Below are positions 38,401 through 47,046 of a DNA stretch of 64,000 bases, piece after piece. Numbering within the stretch: position 1 is the first letter of the stretch; each line of letters starts with the position of its first letter. The notes under the pieces are model-generated. The model was not told the DNA's origin. It worked only from the letters and a program-made list of their open reading frames with translations, and did not search any database. Both the position numbers and the translations under genes were made by a program. This DNA comes from a virus: the IMG/VR virus record IMGVR_UViG_3300036766_002281, positions 1 to 64,000 of that record; one strand, written 5' to 3'.

Positions 38401-39084
38401 ATGTTTAAAAAGGTTATAGTTGCAGTAGCATTATTGCTAGTTTGTTTTACCGTTAAGACGCAAACGCAGGCTCAGGCTGAAGATAGTTTGAAGCTTGAAA
38501 ATGTATCTGTGCATGTTGGAAATCATATTCTTTCTAGTGCTCCTTCAGGAATATCGGGAACTCAGTTCGAATACGGTATTGAAACTGAGTTTAACGTTAG
38601 ACATTGGAAGAATTGGAGGATAGCAGCATCTATCTCTAGATCATCTTCTTCTGGGTCTGAGGCATTTAAGGAATCATCTTCTTCATGCACAACAGTTTCA
38701 GCAGTTCATTACAACGATGATTATATGCCTCTGCCTACTTCGCATACTGTTTGCACAACTGCAGATTCAGTTTACTACAGCTCCAGTTCTTTGGATCTTT
38801 TAACTTTAGATCTTGGAATTAAAAGGCATTGGCATTTGCACAAACATCTTGAGACATCAGTTGGATTAGGATTGAATCACGTGAACGCAGATTTTCATTC
38901 TGGAGGTAGATCTGATACGAATTCAACGCTGGGAGTTTTTGTATCAACAGGAATTCAGCTAGAGCATAAAACATATCTATTTGGAGTAGATCTAAAAGCT
39001 AGCACAGATCCAGTAACGTTGAATGGCAACAGAGTAGATGTTGGTGGAACTTCTATTATGGTGCTGGCTGGAAAATCTTTCTAA
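38401..39084 (+). CDS. Exported outer-membrane-barrel-like protein
   Basis: A 227-residue protein with a signal peptide (MFKKVIVAVALLLVCFTVKT, cleavage after AQA or nearby). The mature part has alternating amphipathic strands (FEYGIETEFNVRHW, WRIAASISRS, LDLLTLDLGIKRHWH, LETSVGLGLNHV, LGVFVSTGIQLEH) and ends in Phe (AGKSF), typical of outer-membrane barrels. It may alter the host surface, e.g. block receptors, as some phage OMPs do (inference). A Ser-rich loop contains two Cys. Confidence 0.65.
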   Translation: MFKKVIVAVALLLVCFTVKTQTQAQAEDSLKLENVSVHVGNHILSSAPSGISGTQFEYGIETEFNVRHWKNWRIAASISRSSSSGSEAFKESSSSCTTVSAVHYNDDYMPLPTSHTVCTTADSVYYSSSSLDLLTLDLGIKRHWHLHKHLETSVGLGLNHVNADFHSGGRSDTNSTLGVFVSTGIQLEHKTYLFGVDLKASTDPVTLNGNRVDVGGTSIMVLAGKSF

Positions 39085-39123
39085 CGTTAAACGAAAGAAC
39101 GTTACTAACGAAAGGAAATTGCT

Positions 39124-41160
39124 ATTAAGGTTGTTCCTTCAACGGTAAATTTTACTTTAGATGATGTAGCAAGCAATCTACAGAATATCATCGAAAAGTT
39201 TGAAAAGCCCGGTACAGGTAGGTTAACTGATAACGTAAGCCATGTTGACTACATGGTTCATCAAGCTCAAGGACAGGATCTTTCTCTCGATACCTTTTTC
39301 AAGAAGCTTGGTGGGCCAGCCCCCAACATTATCGAATGGGCTTCTCGACCTGAGTATTTGAATTTTATTATTGAGGACGAGGATTCAGAAGAGTTAAGAG
39401 GAATCTACGAACACTATGGACAGTATGAAACATTAAGAGATTTTTTCGAACTACTGTGTCCAATTTGTTCTAGACCAGAAGATCAGGATTGTTGGGGTAA
39501 AAGTAGAGAAACTTTAGAAGCCCAAACTCTTTTGATATGGAGTGCCGAATACAAAGAAGACATTTGTCCAAAGTGCCATAGCACCAGATCTGAGTTAGAA
39601 GAATCTGGAATGTTTAATGCCTACGATACAATGCTTCTTATCGTAGGCATGCGATCGTCTAAATCAACAACAGCAGGAATAATTGGATCGTTCATTGAGC
39701 ATAAAGTTTTGCTATCTCCCTCACCTCAAAAGTTTTTAGGCCAGGCTCCTAGGCAGCTCTTCGAAGTATCCTTTGTTGCTACTACCGCCAAACAGAGTGA
39801 GAAAACTGTTTACGAAGTGTATAAAGGTTTGAGAGATAACTCTCCATGGGTACAATCTTACCTTAAACGCTTGAAAGAGATTGAAAAGTTCAAAGGTCAG
39901 TATTATGATGATGGAAGTAGTACATCGGTAAAATACAAGCATATCAACGTTAATTTCGAGAGTCTAAACAGTAACAGCAGTGGCATTGCTGGAGGAACTA
40001 GGATTGCTGCGTTTATAGATGAGTTGGCTCGGTTTGATACTACTGAAAGTAAAAGAAGCGCAAAAGAAATCTACCGAGTTTTTAATCAAGGACTTAGAAC
40101 AATTAGGTCGGTCAAAAAGCGCAAGAATATTCCTAATTGCTATGGATTGCTCGTTTCAACGACTTCTCCATTAACGGCAAGAGACTATTCCATGCAGTTA
40201 GGTCAAAAAGCGGCAATTTTGAAGAAGATGTATTTCATTCATAAATCAACCTGGGCTTTCAATCCTTACGAGCCGGAGGAAAATTTTGTAGAAGATTTTA
40301 AACTTGATCCTGCTGGAGCGGCTCGAGACTTTGGGGCAACCCCGCCACTTGCTGAAATACCATTCGTAACAGACGTGGAAAACTTCCATCGAAGCATTGA
40401 TGACCTATTAAAACCAACTGCTATCTTTAAATATATTAGTTCGAAAGATCCAACTGGAATTGATTATGTTGCTGCTCAGGTCGAGTTCTGTCAGTTGGAT
40501 AGAATCTCAAATAAAGTTATCTTTGGTGACGCTGGAAAATCTGGGGACAGTTTCGGACTGGCCTGCGCCCACGGAGAGTGGAAAACAATTGATATAGCCC
40601 ACGCTGCGACTAAGGTCTGGGTTACTGTGTTCGATTGGATAATGGCAATTGTTCCAACTCAAAATCCAAGAAGAATTGTTTCGTTTACTTGTATTCCATT
40701 ATTGGTTAAAGATCTTGCAACAAAGCATAAAATTGCTATGATAAGATTTGATAGATGGAATAGTGAATCTATTATACAAGAGCTCAGGCAATCGAGAATT
40801 GACTCGGATGTTTTCAAACTGAGGGTCGAACACTATAAAACTTTTATACAGGATGTATATGGAAGCAAGGTTTCAATGTTACCACCTCTTCCTTCTGATG
40901 CAGGAGAAGATCCTTACCATGGAATGAGTGCGCAGGGAAGAGTCATCCACGAAATTTTGCATTTGGAGAGATCCCCAGATCTAAAGTCAGTTGATCATAG
41001 AGCTGGAGAACATAATGATCTCGCCGTTTGTGTTGTTGGGGCACATTATCTGGTTCAATCTGTTTTACCGACGCACTTTCTCGGTGGAGCCGGATCTGCG
41101 CAAGGAGTACAGCATGCTCAAGATTTTGTAGGAAGTATTGGAAAGTTTCGTCGGTGGTAA
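39124..41160 (+). CDS. terL: Terminase large subunit
   Basis: DNA-packaging motor ATPase and nuclease. From ATG 39253 the protein has 635 aa: two Cys pairs (CPIC 69-72; CPKC 105-108), a Walker A-like VGMRSSKST (131-139), Walker B AAFIDELARF, and an RNase H-like nuclease starting GDAGKSGD with a final acidic motif EHNDLAV. The frame stays open for 43 codons upstream of that ATG with protein-like sequence (KVVPSTVNFTLDDVASNL). The only SD, AAAGGA (39111-39116), lies 7 nt before an ATT at 39124 and no ATG/GTG/TTG exists in that stretch. I therefore place the start at ATT 39124; ATG 39253 is the fallback. Confidence 0.85.
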   Translation: MKVVPSTVNFTLDDVASNLQNIIEKFEKPGTGRLTDNVSHVDYMVHQAQGQDLSLDTFFKKLGGPAPNIIEWASRPEYLNFIIEDEDSEELRGIYEHYGQYETLRDFFELLCPICSRPEDQDCWGKSRETLEAQTLLIWSAEYKEDICPKCHSTRSELEESGMFNAYDTMLLIVGMRSSKSTTAGIIGSFIEHKVLLSPSPQKFLGQAPRQLFEVSFVATTAKQSEKTVYEVYKGLRDNSPWVQSYLKRLKEIEKFKGQYYDDGSSTSVKYKHINVNFESLNSNSSGIAGGTRIAAFIDELARFDTTESKRSAKEIYRVFNQGLRTIRSVKKRKNIPNCYGLLVSTTSPLTARDYSMQLGQKAAILKKMYFIHKSTWAFNPYEPEENFVEDFKLDPAGAARDFGATPPLAEIPFVTDVENFHRSIDDLLKPTAIFKYISSKDPTGIDYVAAQVEFCQLDRISNKVIFGDAGKSGDSFGLACAHGEWKTIDIAHAATKVWVTVFDWIMAIVPTQNPRRIVSFTCIPLLVKDLATKHKIAMIRFDRWNSESIIQELRQSRIDSDVFKLRVEHYKTFIQDVYGSKVSMLPPLPSDAGEDPYHGMSAQGRVIHEILHLERSPDLKSVDHRAGEHNDLAVCVVGAHYLVQSVLPTHFLGGAGSAQGVQHAQDFVGSIGKFRRW

Positions 41161-41189
41161 ATGTTTTAGTAAAAATGGAGGGAATTTGA

Positions 41190-41621
41190 ATGCAAGATTC
41201 AATTACCATTAAAGATGAAAGAGCTACGACTAGTAAGGTAGGAAAGTATTTTTGTAAGATAGCTGGTATAATTAATTTTGAAGGATTGGGTAGTTCAGGT
41301 CCGTTTGATACAGAAGAAGAAGCTATTCAAGCTGGTTGTAAAGAATGGTCCGGTCAAGTATTTATGGTTGGAAGAGGAGAACTTAGGGCACCAAGATTAA
41401 ACGGGTATGCGTTAATAGATCAATGCTATCAGAATTTTTTGGAAGAAACACATTTGGATTCTGTCGTTGATACTTGGCTTCTGAATGTTACTAAGGGGCA
41501 TGAAAAAGATTTAAGCGCAATGATTTCTAAAACTTTTTCAGAATGGTTAGAAAAATATGGCTTCGATCATTACTGGGAAATTATTAAAGTAACTAGAATA
41601 ATTAATATTGATGTAAAATGA
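41190..41621 (+). CDS. Hypothetical protein
   Basis: A 143-residue protein, strong SD GGAGGG. An N-terminal beta part (DTEEEAIQAGCKEW) is followed by helical segments (ALIDQCYQNFLEETHL; SAMISKTFSEWLEKYGFDHYWEIIKV). The C-terminal plan resembles small phage proteins found near terminase genes. Function unknown. Overlaps the next small ORF by ATGA. Confidence 0.55.
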   Translation: MQDSITIKDERATTSKVGKYFCKIAGIINFEGLGSSGPFDTEEEAIQAGCKEWSGQVFMVGRGELRAPRLNGYALIDQCYQNFLEETHLDSVVDTWLLNVTKGHEKDLSAMISKTFSEWLEKYGFDHYWEIIKVTRIINIDVK

Positions 41622-41716
41622 AAGATCATCTTAATAAATATGGTCCTGAGTATTTTTTAGTAGTTTATGTAATAGTTTTTCTTAGTTTTGTTTATTGGCT
41701 TTCAAATTTAAAATGA
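41618..41716 (+). CDS. Single-pass membrane micro-protein (32 aa)
   Basis: Starts at the ATG overlapping the previous stop (AAATGA). Almost the entire peptide is one membrane helix (YFLVVYVIVFLSFVYWL) after a polar start (MKDHLNKYGPE). ATGA coupling and a clean helix support it, but function is unknown. Confidence 0.45.
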   Translation: MKDHLNKYGPEYFLVVYVIVFLSFVYWLSNLK

Positions 41717-41727
41717 AGGAGTATTAA

Positions 41728-42174
41728 ATGAAAAAATCATTTGTCGAATTAACTAGTAATCAGATTCTTGAGAAGTTTCCAGATGCTACTCAAGTCAACT
41801 CATTTTTTGAAATTGCTCAGGCTATGATTGATTCTGGAGTAGAAGAGAAAGAGATTAAGAAGACCTTGAAAGAGTTGTATGGTGCTACGAAAGAAGATTT
41901 AGAAAGGTTGACTGAAAAGTTTTTCAAACGTAAGCAAGGGGAAGTCGAAAAAACTGCCGGAAAAGAATCTGATGAAGTTATACGAGAAGAGTTAGCTACT
42001 GTTAGAAATGAAATGAATCGTCTGATAGGAAGATTAGAATTTTTAGAAGGAAATATTCCTATAACTCAATCAGATTTAGAATCTAAAATTTATGATATTG
42101 TAAAAGAATTTGATAACACTTTACAACTGTTGAATACTTTGGTGGAGTCCTTAACAGAATCCAAAGAAAGTTGA
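41728..42174 (+). CDS. Hypothetical coiled-coil protein with K-T-A
   Basis: A 148-residue acidic helical protein. N-terminal helical domain (NSFFEIAQAMIDSGVEEKEI), then EVEKTAGKESDE near 70-81, then a coiled coil (REELATVRNEMNRLIGRLEFLE). The K-T-A after a linker matches the putative processing motif. Strong SD AAGGAG. Possibly virion-associated. Confidence 0.55.
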   Translation: MKKSFVELTSNQILEKFPDATQVNSFFEIAQAMIDSGVEEKEIKKTLKELYGATKEDLERLTEKFFKRKQGEVEKTAGKESDEVIREELATVRNEMNRLIGRLEFLEGNIPITQSDLESKIYDIVKEFDNTLQLLNTLVESLTESKES

Positions 42175-42193
42175 CTTTCAGATAAAGGAACAA

Positions 42194-42355
42194 ATGCGAA
42201 AACAATATAGAATCAAGCGTAGATCATGTGCGATGTGCAAGCCAAACAAAATGGGCTGGGCAAATAGATTTACAAGTAAGGAGCAGGGCCTTCAAAAAGT
42301 TCACGATAAAGAAATCAAAGATACCTTACAACGAGGACAATCGAGGAGAAGCTAA
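42194..42355 (+). CDS. Small basic Cys-pair protein (53 aa)
   Basis: A short gene with SD AAAGGAA. Very basic, with RRSCAMCKPNKMGWANRF near the N-terminus. This motif (CxxCKPxKMGW) is familiar from short hypothetical proteins next to head genes in several phages. The stop overlaps the next ATG by one base (TAATG). Confidence 0.55.
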   Translation: MRKQYRIKRRSCAMCKPNKMGWANRFTSKEQGLQKVHDKEIKDTLQRGQSRRS

Positions 42356-44361
42356 TGCCAGGAAATTTAATTAATATAACGGTAATGAATCAAAGCACTG
42401 TTTTAACTGACGGAGCTATTCTTGCTAGTATTCCTGATTTTCAAGTGCAGATTAGTAGAGATTTTGCCCCAGCATGGGGAGTAGATGCTGCCTTGAACTT
42501 TTTATCATCAAGCGAGATCGCAGATCATCCTGAAAAATTAGCAGACGTGGCTAATCATTATTGGCTAGTAATTTTGGATACAAGTGACGTTGCTTGTTTT
42601 ACAGGAGATACCAAAGTATCTTTAATGAATGGAACTGAAGTAACTTTTAAGGACCTTGTAGAAAAATATTCCGATAAACAATTTTATGTATATTCTTATG
42701 ATATTGAAAATCAGGAAATAGTTCCAGGGCTGGCACATTCCCCCAGACTAGCAAAACAGAATTCCAAACTAGTAGAAGTTGAATTAGATAATGGTGAAAA
42801 AATTAAATGTACCCCTGATCATTTATTTTTAATGAGAGATGGAACGTATAAAGAAGCTCAAGATTTGAAAGAAAATGATTCTCTTATGCCGTTGTATAGA
42901 AGTTTTACTGTTAAGGATCCGCATAAGAGAGTGAGAGTTGGTTATGAGTTATGTCATGCTGGCAGTTGTTCTGAAGAACAATTTACCCATTATTTATCTG
43001 GTAAGTTATCGAATACTGGCAGTTGTTCTGTTTGTGGTTCAATTCTTCCAGATTATGCTCATCAAATAAGACATCATAGAGATTTTAATAAACTAAATAA
43101 TTCTCCTGAAAATATCCAATGGCTTACTTCTCTAGAACATGCAGAGCTTCATCAACGTCTTTCTAGAAATCTTGCTATGTATGCTAAAACAGAAAAGCAT
43201 AAAAAAAGAGCTAGTGAAACGTTGAAAAAATGGTGGCTATATTCCCGAGATATTATGTTAGAAGGTTGCCGTAAAGGAGGGGCTTCTGTTGATGGGACAA
43301 AAAATCTTATGGAATGGAATAAATCTGAAGAAGGTAAAAAGCTTTCACTGGAAATGGTTGATAAATTTTTAATACCTTATGCTAGATCTAAAGAAAATAG
43401 AGAAAAAATGAGATTGCTAGGTCCAGAAAGACTAACAGCTTACAATGTATCAGATAAGGGAAGATTAAAATCGAGAGAAACAGCTTTAAAAAAGCATCGT
43501 GAAGGTATCTTAAATCCAAAAGAGTTTGTAACGCAATTGCATAAAGAAGGAAAACTTCCAGGATTTAATAATCATGATAGATGGCATGTAAAAAGAGAGA
43601 TTAAAAAAGAAGATTGTATAGATTGTAATTTAGACACTTTGTTTGAAAATTGTGTTCCTGAAGCCATGAAAGAATTGCAATTTAATCACAAAGTAGTATC
43701 GGTAAAATTTCTTAATCATGTTGAAGATGTTTATGATATTACCGTAGAAAAATACCATAATTTTGCTTTGACCTCAGGAGTTTTTGTACATAATTCAGCT
43801 CTCGGATATCATGATTTGAACCCAGCGGGTTATCCTATTTCAAAAGTATTTGCAAAATCTGATCTAGACTATGGGACTAGCTGGACTAATACAGTAAGTC
43901 ATGAATTATTGGAAATGCTGGCGGATCCGAATATTAATAAAACGGCTCAAGTACAAGATCCAGGAACTGGAAGAGATGTTTTTTATGCTATCGAAGTGTG
44001 CGACGCCCCGGAAGCAGACCGCTACGGGTATCTGATTAATAATACCTTAGTATCTGATTTTGTATTTCCAAGCTGGTTTCAACCTTTCGGCCGAGCTCCT
44101 TTTGATCATTGTAACCATATCACTGCTCCATTTCAATTGATGCCTGGTGGGTATATTGGAAAGTATGATTCAGCTCAAGGGGGCTGGACTCAGGTAACTG
44201 CTGAATCTGTGACATCTGCGAAGGTTATTCTGCATCAAGGTTTGTCAATTGATTCGTTTAAAAGATCTTACGGTTCTATTCCAAAAGTTGGAAGTCGTAG
44301 GGAACGTAGAAGCAGGCCTCACTATCAATGGATTCATAGTCAAATCAAATCTGGGTCATGA
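42355..44361 (+). CDS. Metallopeptidase-like phage protein interrupted by an intein
   Basis: A 668-residue precursor. Exteins 1-80 and 481-668 join to a ~268-residue protein with landmarks LGYHDLNPAGYPISKVFAK, SHELLEMLADP and VCDAPEADRYGY, LVSDFVFPSWF, MPGGYIGKYD. The H-E-L-L-E-M-L-A-D-P segment resembles a zinc-metallopeptidase helix (HExxE...D type); this phage family is of unknown function. The intein (81-480) starts at Cys81 and ends His-Asn480 before Ser481, placed in the conserved segment before LGYHD. SD GGAG. The C-terminal tail is basic. Confidence 0.75.
   Translation: MPGNLINITVMNQSTVLTDGAILASIPDFQVQISRDFAPAWGVDAALNFLSSSEIADHPEKLADVANHYWLVILDTSDVACFTGDTKVSLMNGTEVTFKDLVEKYSDKQFYVYSYDIENQEIVPGLAHSPRLAKQNSKLVEVELDNGEKIKCTPDHLFLMRDGTYKEAQDLKENDSLMPLYRSFTVKDPHKRVRVGYELCHAGSCSEEQFTHYLSGKLSNTGSCSVCGSILPDYAHQIRHHRDFNKLNNSPENIQWLTSLEHAELHQRLSRNLAMYAKTEKHKKRASETLKKWWLYSRDIMLEGCRKGGASVDGTKNLMEWNKSEEGKKLSLEMVDKFLIPYARSKENREKMRLLGPERLTAYNVSDKGRLKSRETALKKHREGILNPKEFVTQLHKEGKLPGFNNHDRWHVKREIKKEDCIDCNLDTLFENCVPEAMKELQFNHKVVSVKFLNHVEDVYDITVEKYHNFALTSGVFVHNSALGYHDLNPAGYPISKVFAKSDLDYGTSWTNTVSHELLEMLADPNINKTAQVQDPGTGRDVFYAIEVCDAPEADRYGYLINNTLVSDFVFPSWFQPFGRAPFDHCNHITAPFQLMPGGYIGKYDSAQGGWTQVTAESVTSAKVILHQGLSIDSFKRSYGSIPKVGSRRERRSRPHYQWIHSQIKSGS
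42595..43794 (+). other. Intein with HNH-type homing endonuclease (400 aa)
   Basis: Splicing motifs: N-terminal CFTGDTKVSLMNG (block A), KCTPDHLFLMRDG (block B with the Thr-x-x-His), DVYDITVEKYHNFAL (block F) and GVFVHN followed by Ser (block G). Between them, CSVCGSILPDYAHQIRHH, NNSPENIQWLTSLEHAELH gives an HNH-like endonuclease core. All splicing residues (Cys1, His, Asn, Ser+1) are present, so it should splice itself out after translation. Confidence 0.9.
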
Positions 44362-44546
44362 AAAATTCTTTAATCTATTTAGGTATTTACATTTTTGGGT
44401 TTGTTTCCCCGTTTGTACTTGGCGTCATATTGCCATGTATTGTAGATTATTTCGATAACAGAAAAAGGGAAAAAGGAATAGCCAACGAATGGAAAGAATG
44501 GAATGAGAGACGAATCAATTCTCATACTCATAGAAGAAGTTCTTAA
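44358..44546 (+). CDS. Small membrane protein (62 aa)
   Basis: Starts at the ATG overlapping the previous stop (TCATGA). One membrane helix (LIYLGIYIFGFVSPFVLGVIL) followed by a charged cytoplasmic tail (DNRKREKGIANEWKEW). Overlaps the next gene by 44 nt. Function unknown. Confidence 0.5.
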   Translation: MKNSLIYLGIYIFGFVSPFVLGVILPCIVDYFDNRKREKGIANEWKEWNERRINSHTHRRSS

Positions 44547-46170
44547 ACGAAATTGGTCCAAAGTAAAAGAACTCGTTCACGCACTGGGAGAAAAACTTAG
44601 TCCTGATGAATTTGAAAAGGAACTAAGTCCTTTATCAATTTTTATTAGGTTATACAAAGATGTTGGCCTTTCGGCTCTAGACATAGTACGAGATTATGAA
44701 GAGCAGATATGGTCCATGAAAAAAGATTCTGACTATGTAGATCATGGAATGTATTCTTTAACCAGAAATAAGATGAAGCCTTTTGAAATGGAACCAACTA
44801 AAGGGCCATATCCAAGAGCCTTATCTCCAGTTCAAAAAAGTATTGGAGATATTTCTATGTTCGATCGTATTAGCAGCTCTTTTCAATCTGTTTTGAAATC
44901 GTTAAGAAAGAGATTAGTAACTGCTGATAAAACATTGTTTGAAAACAAGTGGACCTGCATCAAGGAAACCGACGACGGATATGTTTACTATGAAGGAATT
45001 GATGGGGTAGGGGTTCTTCCCTACAAAATTGATGAAGATACGAATAAGATATCGTACCTGGTTCGGGACGAGCACAATCCACTGTTCCAAAACTTTATCA
45101 CAGTTGTTACAGGAAGACGAGCAGAGGATGAGCACGATGATGAGAATTGGATGATCAATACTGCCGTAAGAGAGCTCTTCGAAGAGGCAGGAATTGAAGC
45201 TGAGCCAGAAAGATTTACGTATGTTGGGGAACTTGCCAATGGTAAAGGAAGTACTCCAACAGATAAGTTATTTATCGTAGACGTTACTGGGCTGGAACAG
45301 ACAACGCCAGAAACAGATGGATCTTCCTACGAGGCCAAGAGCAGTAATTTCTGGGTTGACCAAGACGAATTCAATCAGCATTGTGCTAATTCCTTTTGTC
45401 CCTACCTTCCAAAATTTCTTAGTAAATTAGTACAAATCCACAACGAATCTTCTAAGGAAGGTTGCTTAGCAAGCGTAGGAGTAGCAGATCTAATCAAGGA
45501 AGCAAGTGAATCTTTAATGCTGACTCCAAAGAATACTGATCTGGCTCCACAAGTAGATTGGAGGTACCCCGTAAGGCAAGAAAATCCGGGTATAGGGCAT
45601 AGACCATTTATGAGGAATGATCTACCGTTTACTAGATTGAAACCATCAGAAGAAGATTCTCATACGTTCTTCTTCGGTCCTGCCTTTCCTCAGAACTTAA
45701 CAAAATTGAGAAAGGTTAAGAAGTCTTCTTATTTCCCTAGAGTTTTTCTTTGCATTCCAAGATTCAAGATAGCTCAGGAGAAGCAAGTAACCCCTTACAT
45801 TGGGGTTGATTTGGATGGAACACTTGCTCATTATGACAAGTGGAGAGGAATTGAGCATGTCGGCAAACCTATTATGACAATGATAAATCGGGTAAAAGAA
45901 TGGTTACAACTAGGAATTAGGGTTAAAGTATTTACAGCAAGAGCTTCTGAACCTGCAGCCATTCCTTATATTGCTAAATGGTTGGAGGAACAAGGTCTTG
46001 GTGGTCTTGAGATAACCAACATCAAAGATCATTATATGATACAAATCTGGGACGATCGTGCAGTAGCAGTTATCCCGAACACGGGTATCCCAGTAATGGA
46101 AAACCCAGATGAGAGAGTATTGGATGAGACCCGTAAAGAGTTGGAGTTAGTTGAAAAGGAGTATAGATAA
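44503..46170 (+). CDS. Nudix-HAD fusion protein
   Basis: A 555-residue protein with three parts. An unassigned helical N-terminus (1-145). A Nudix hydrolase domain (about 145-310) whose Nudix box runs G204...AVRELFEEAGI (222-231), matching G-x(n)-R-E-U-x-E-E-x-G-U with an enlarged loop. A linker, then a HAD-like phosphatase domain starting GVDLDGTLAHYD (Asp436, Asp438), with VKVFTARAS and IWDDRAVAVIPNTG. Such enzymes hydrolyse nucleoside diphosphate derivatives and phosphate esters. The start overlaps the previous gene; SD AATGGA is weak. Substrates are unknown. Confidence 0.82.
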   Translation: MRDESILILIEEVLKRNWSKVKELVHALGEKLSPDEFEKELSPLSIFIRLYKDVGLSALDIVRDYEEQIWSMKKDSDYVDHGMYSLTRNKMKPFEMEPTKGPYPRALSPVQKSIGDISMFDRISSSFQSVLKSLRKRLVTADKTLFENKWTCIKETDDGYVYYEGIDGVGVLPYKIDEDTNKISYLVRDEHNPLFQNFITVVTGRRAEDEHDDENWMINTAVRELFEEAGIEAEPERFTYVGELANGKGSTPTDKLFIVDVTGLEQTTPETDGSSYEAKSSNFWVDQDEFNQHCANSFCPYLPKFLSKLVQIHNESSKEGCLASVGVADLIKEASESLMLTPKNTDLAPQVDWRYPVRQENPGIGHRPFMRNDLPFTRLKPSEEDSHTFFFGPAFPQNLTKLRKVKKSSYFPRVFLCIPRFKIAQEKQVTPYIGVDLDGTLAHYDKWRGIEHVGKPIMTMINRVKEWLQLGIRVKVFTARASEPAAIPYIAKWLEEQGLGGLEITNIKDHYMIQIWDDRAVAVIPNTGIPVMENPDERVLDETRKELELVEKEYR

Positions 46171-46174
46171 CCAA

Positions 46175-46735
46175 GTGCAAACTATTCAACTAACTCAGAA
46201 TCAAACGACTATTGTTTCTGATGAAGACTTTGAATATCTAAATCAATTCAAATGGTATGTTCTTAAATCTTTGACTTCCTCTGGAATAGAAAAATTCTAT
46301 GCTGTGAGAAATATTCGTAATCTTGCAACAGGAAAACAAATTCTTGTGTTTATGCATCATGAAATTATACGTCGCATAATTTCAGTCGAAGAATACCAAT
46401 CTTATAGAGATCAAGGTCTACTGATAGATCATAAGAACAGAAACAGGCTCGACAATCAACGACCTAATCTCCGCTGGGCTACTTCTCAACAAAATAATTG
46501 GAATCGATCTTTTCAATCGAACAATACTGATAAATACAAAGGTGCTAATAGGCAAGTAAGTAAATACAAAGATAAAATATATCTAAGCTGGCATTCAGAA
46601 CTAGGGTACAACAAGCAGAGAATTTCTTTAGGGTATTTCAAAACCGCACTAGAAGCAGCTCTAAGGTACGATAGTTTTGCAAGATTTTTATACGGCGAAT
46701 TTGCTGTCTTGAATTTTCCAGATTCATATTACTAG
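46175..46735 (+). CDS. HNH homing endonuclease with AP2 DNA-binding domain
   Basis: Read from GTG 46175 (the frame is open from a TTG at 46151), giving VQTIQLTQNQTTIVSDEDFEYL, the usual N-terminus of this family. HNH core: LLIDHKNRNRLDNQRPNLRWATSQQNN, cited here by LIDHKNRN and LRWATSQQ. C-terminal AP2-type domain: NTDKYKGANRQ, ISLGYFKTALEAALRYD, GEFAVLNFP. It is a free-standing homing endonuclease gene inserted between virion-region genes, typical of T4-like and other large phages. Confidence 0.88.
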   Translation: MQTIQLTQNQTTIVSDEDFEYLNQFKWYVLKSLTSSGIEKFYAVRNIRNLATGKQILVFMHHEIIRRIISVEEYQSYRDQGLLIDHKNRNRLDNQRPNLRWATSQQNNWNRSFQSNNTDKYKGANRQVSKYKDKIYLSWHSELGYNKQRISLGYFKTALEAALRYDSFARFLYGEFAVLNFPDSYY

Positions 46736-46761
46736 ATCAATACTAAAATCAAAGGATGTAT

Positions 46762-47046
46762 ATGGTTACTGGATATACCAATTACTTTCGAGACAAATGG
46801 AAGCAACAATTCCAGGAAGAGCCATCTGTTGAAAAACTAAACAAGCAGATGGATCTCAGCATAAGGATTCAGCCTTACTTGATTTTCTGGGACAGTAAGG
46901 CAGCAAAACTGGTAAAGATTCTTGCCTCGTATTGGATTCCTGATAGTAATATCGTTGTGAAGGTGGATTTTGAAAGCAAGTCATTCGTAACGTACTACTC
47001 ACCTCAAGATATTACAAGTGAGGTAGAAAAGGTAGTAGGAACATGA
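46762..47046 (+). CDS. Hypothetical protein
   Basis: 94 residues from ATG 46762 (AAAGGA 5 nt upstream; ATG 46756 is in frame too). Landmarks: YTNYFRDKWKQQFQEEP and QPYLIFWDSKAAKLVKIL. No family recognised. Its stop overlaps the ATG of the next gene (ATGA), linking it to the nucleotidyltransferase-2H fusion. Confidence 0.5.
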   Translation: MVTGYTNYFRDKWKQQFQEEPSVEKLNKQMDLSIRIQPYLIFWDSKAAKLVKILASYWIPDSNIVVKVDFESKSFVTYYSPQDITSEVEKVVGT

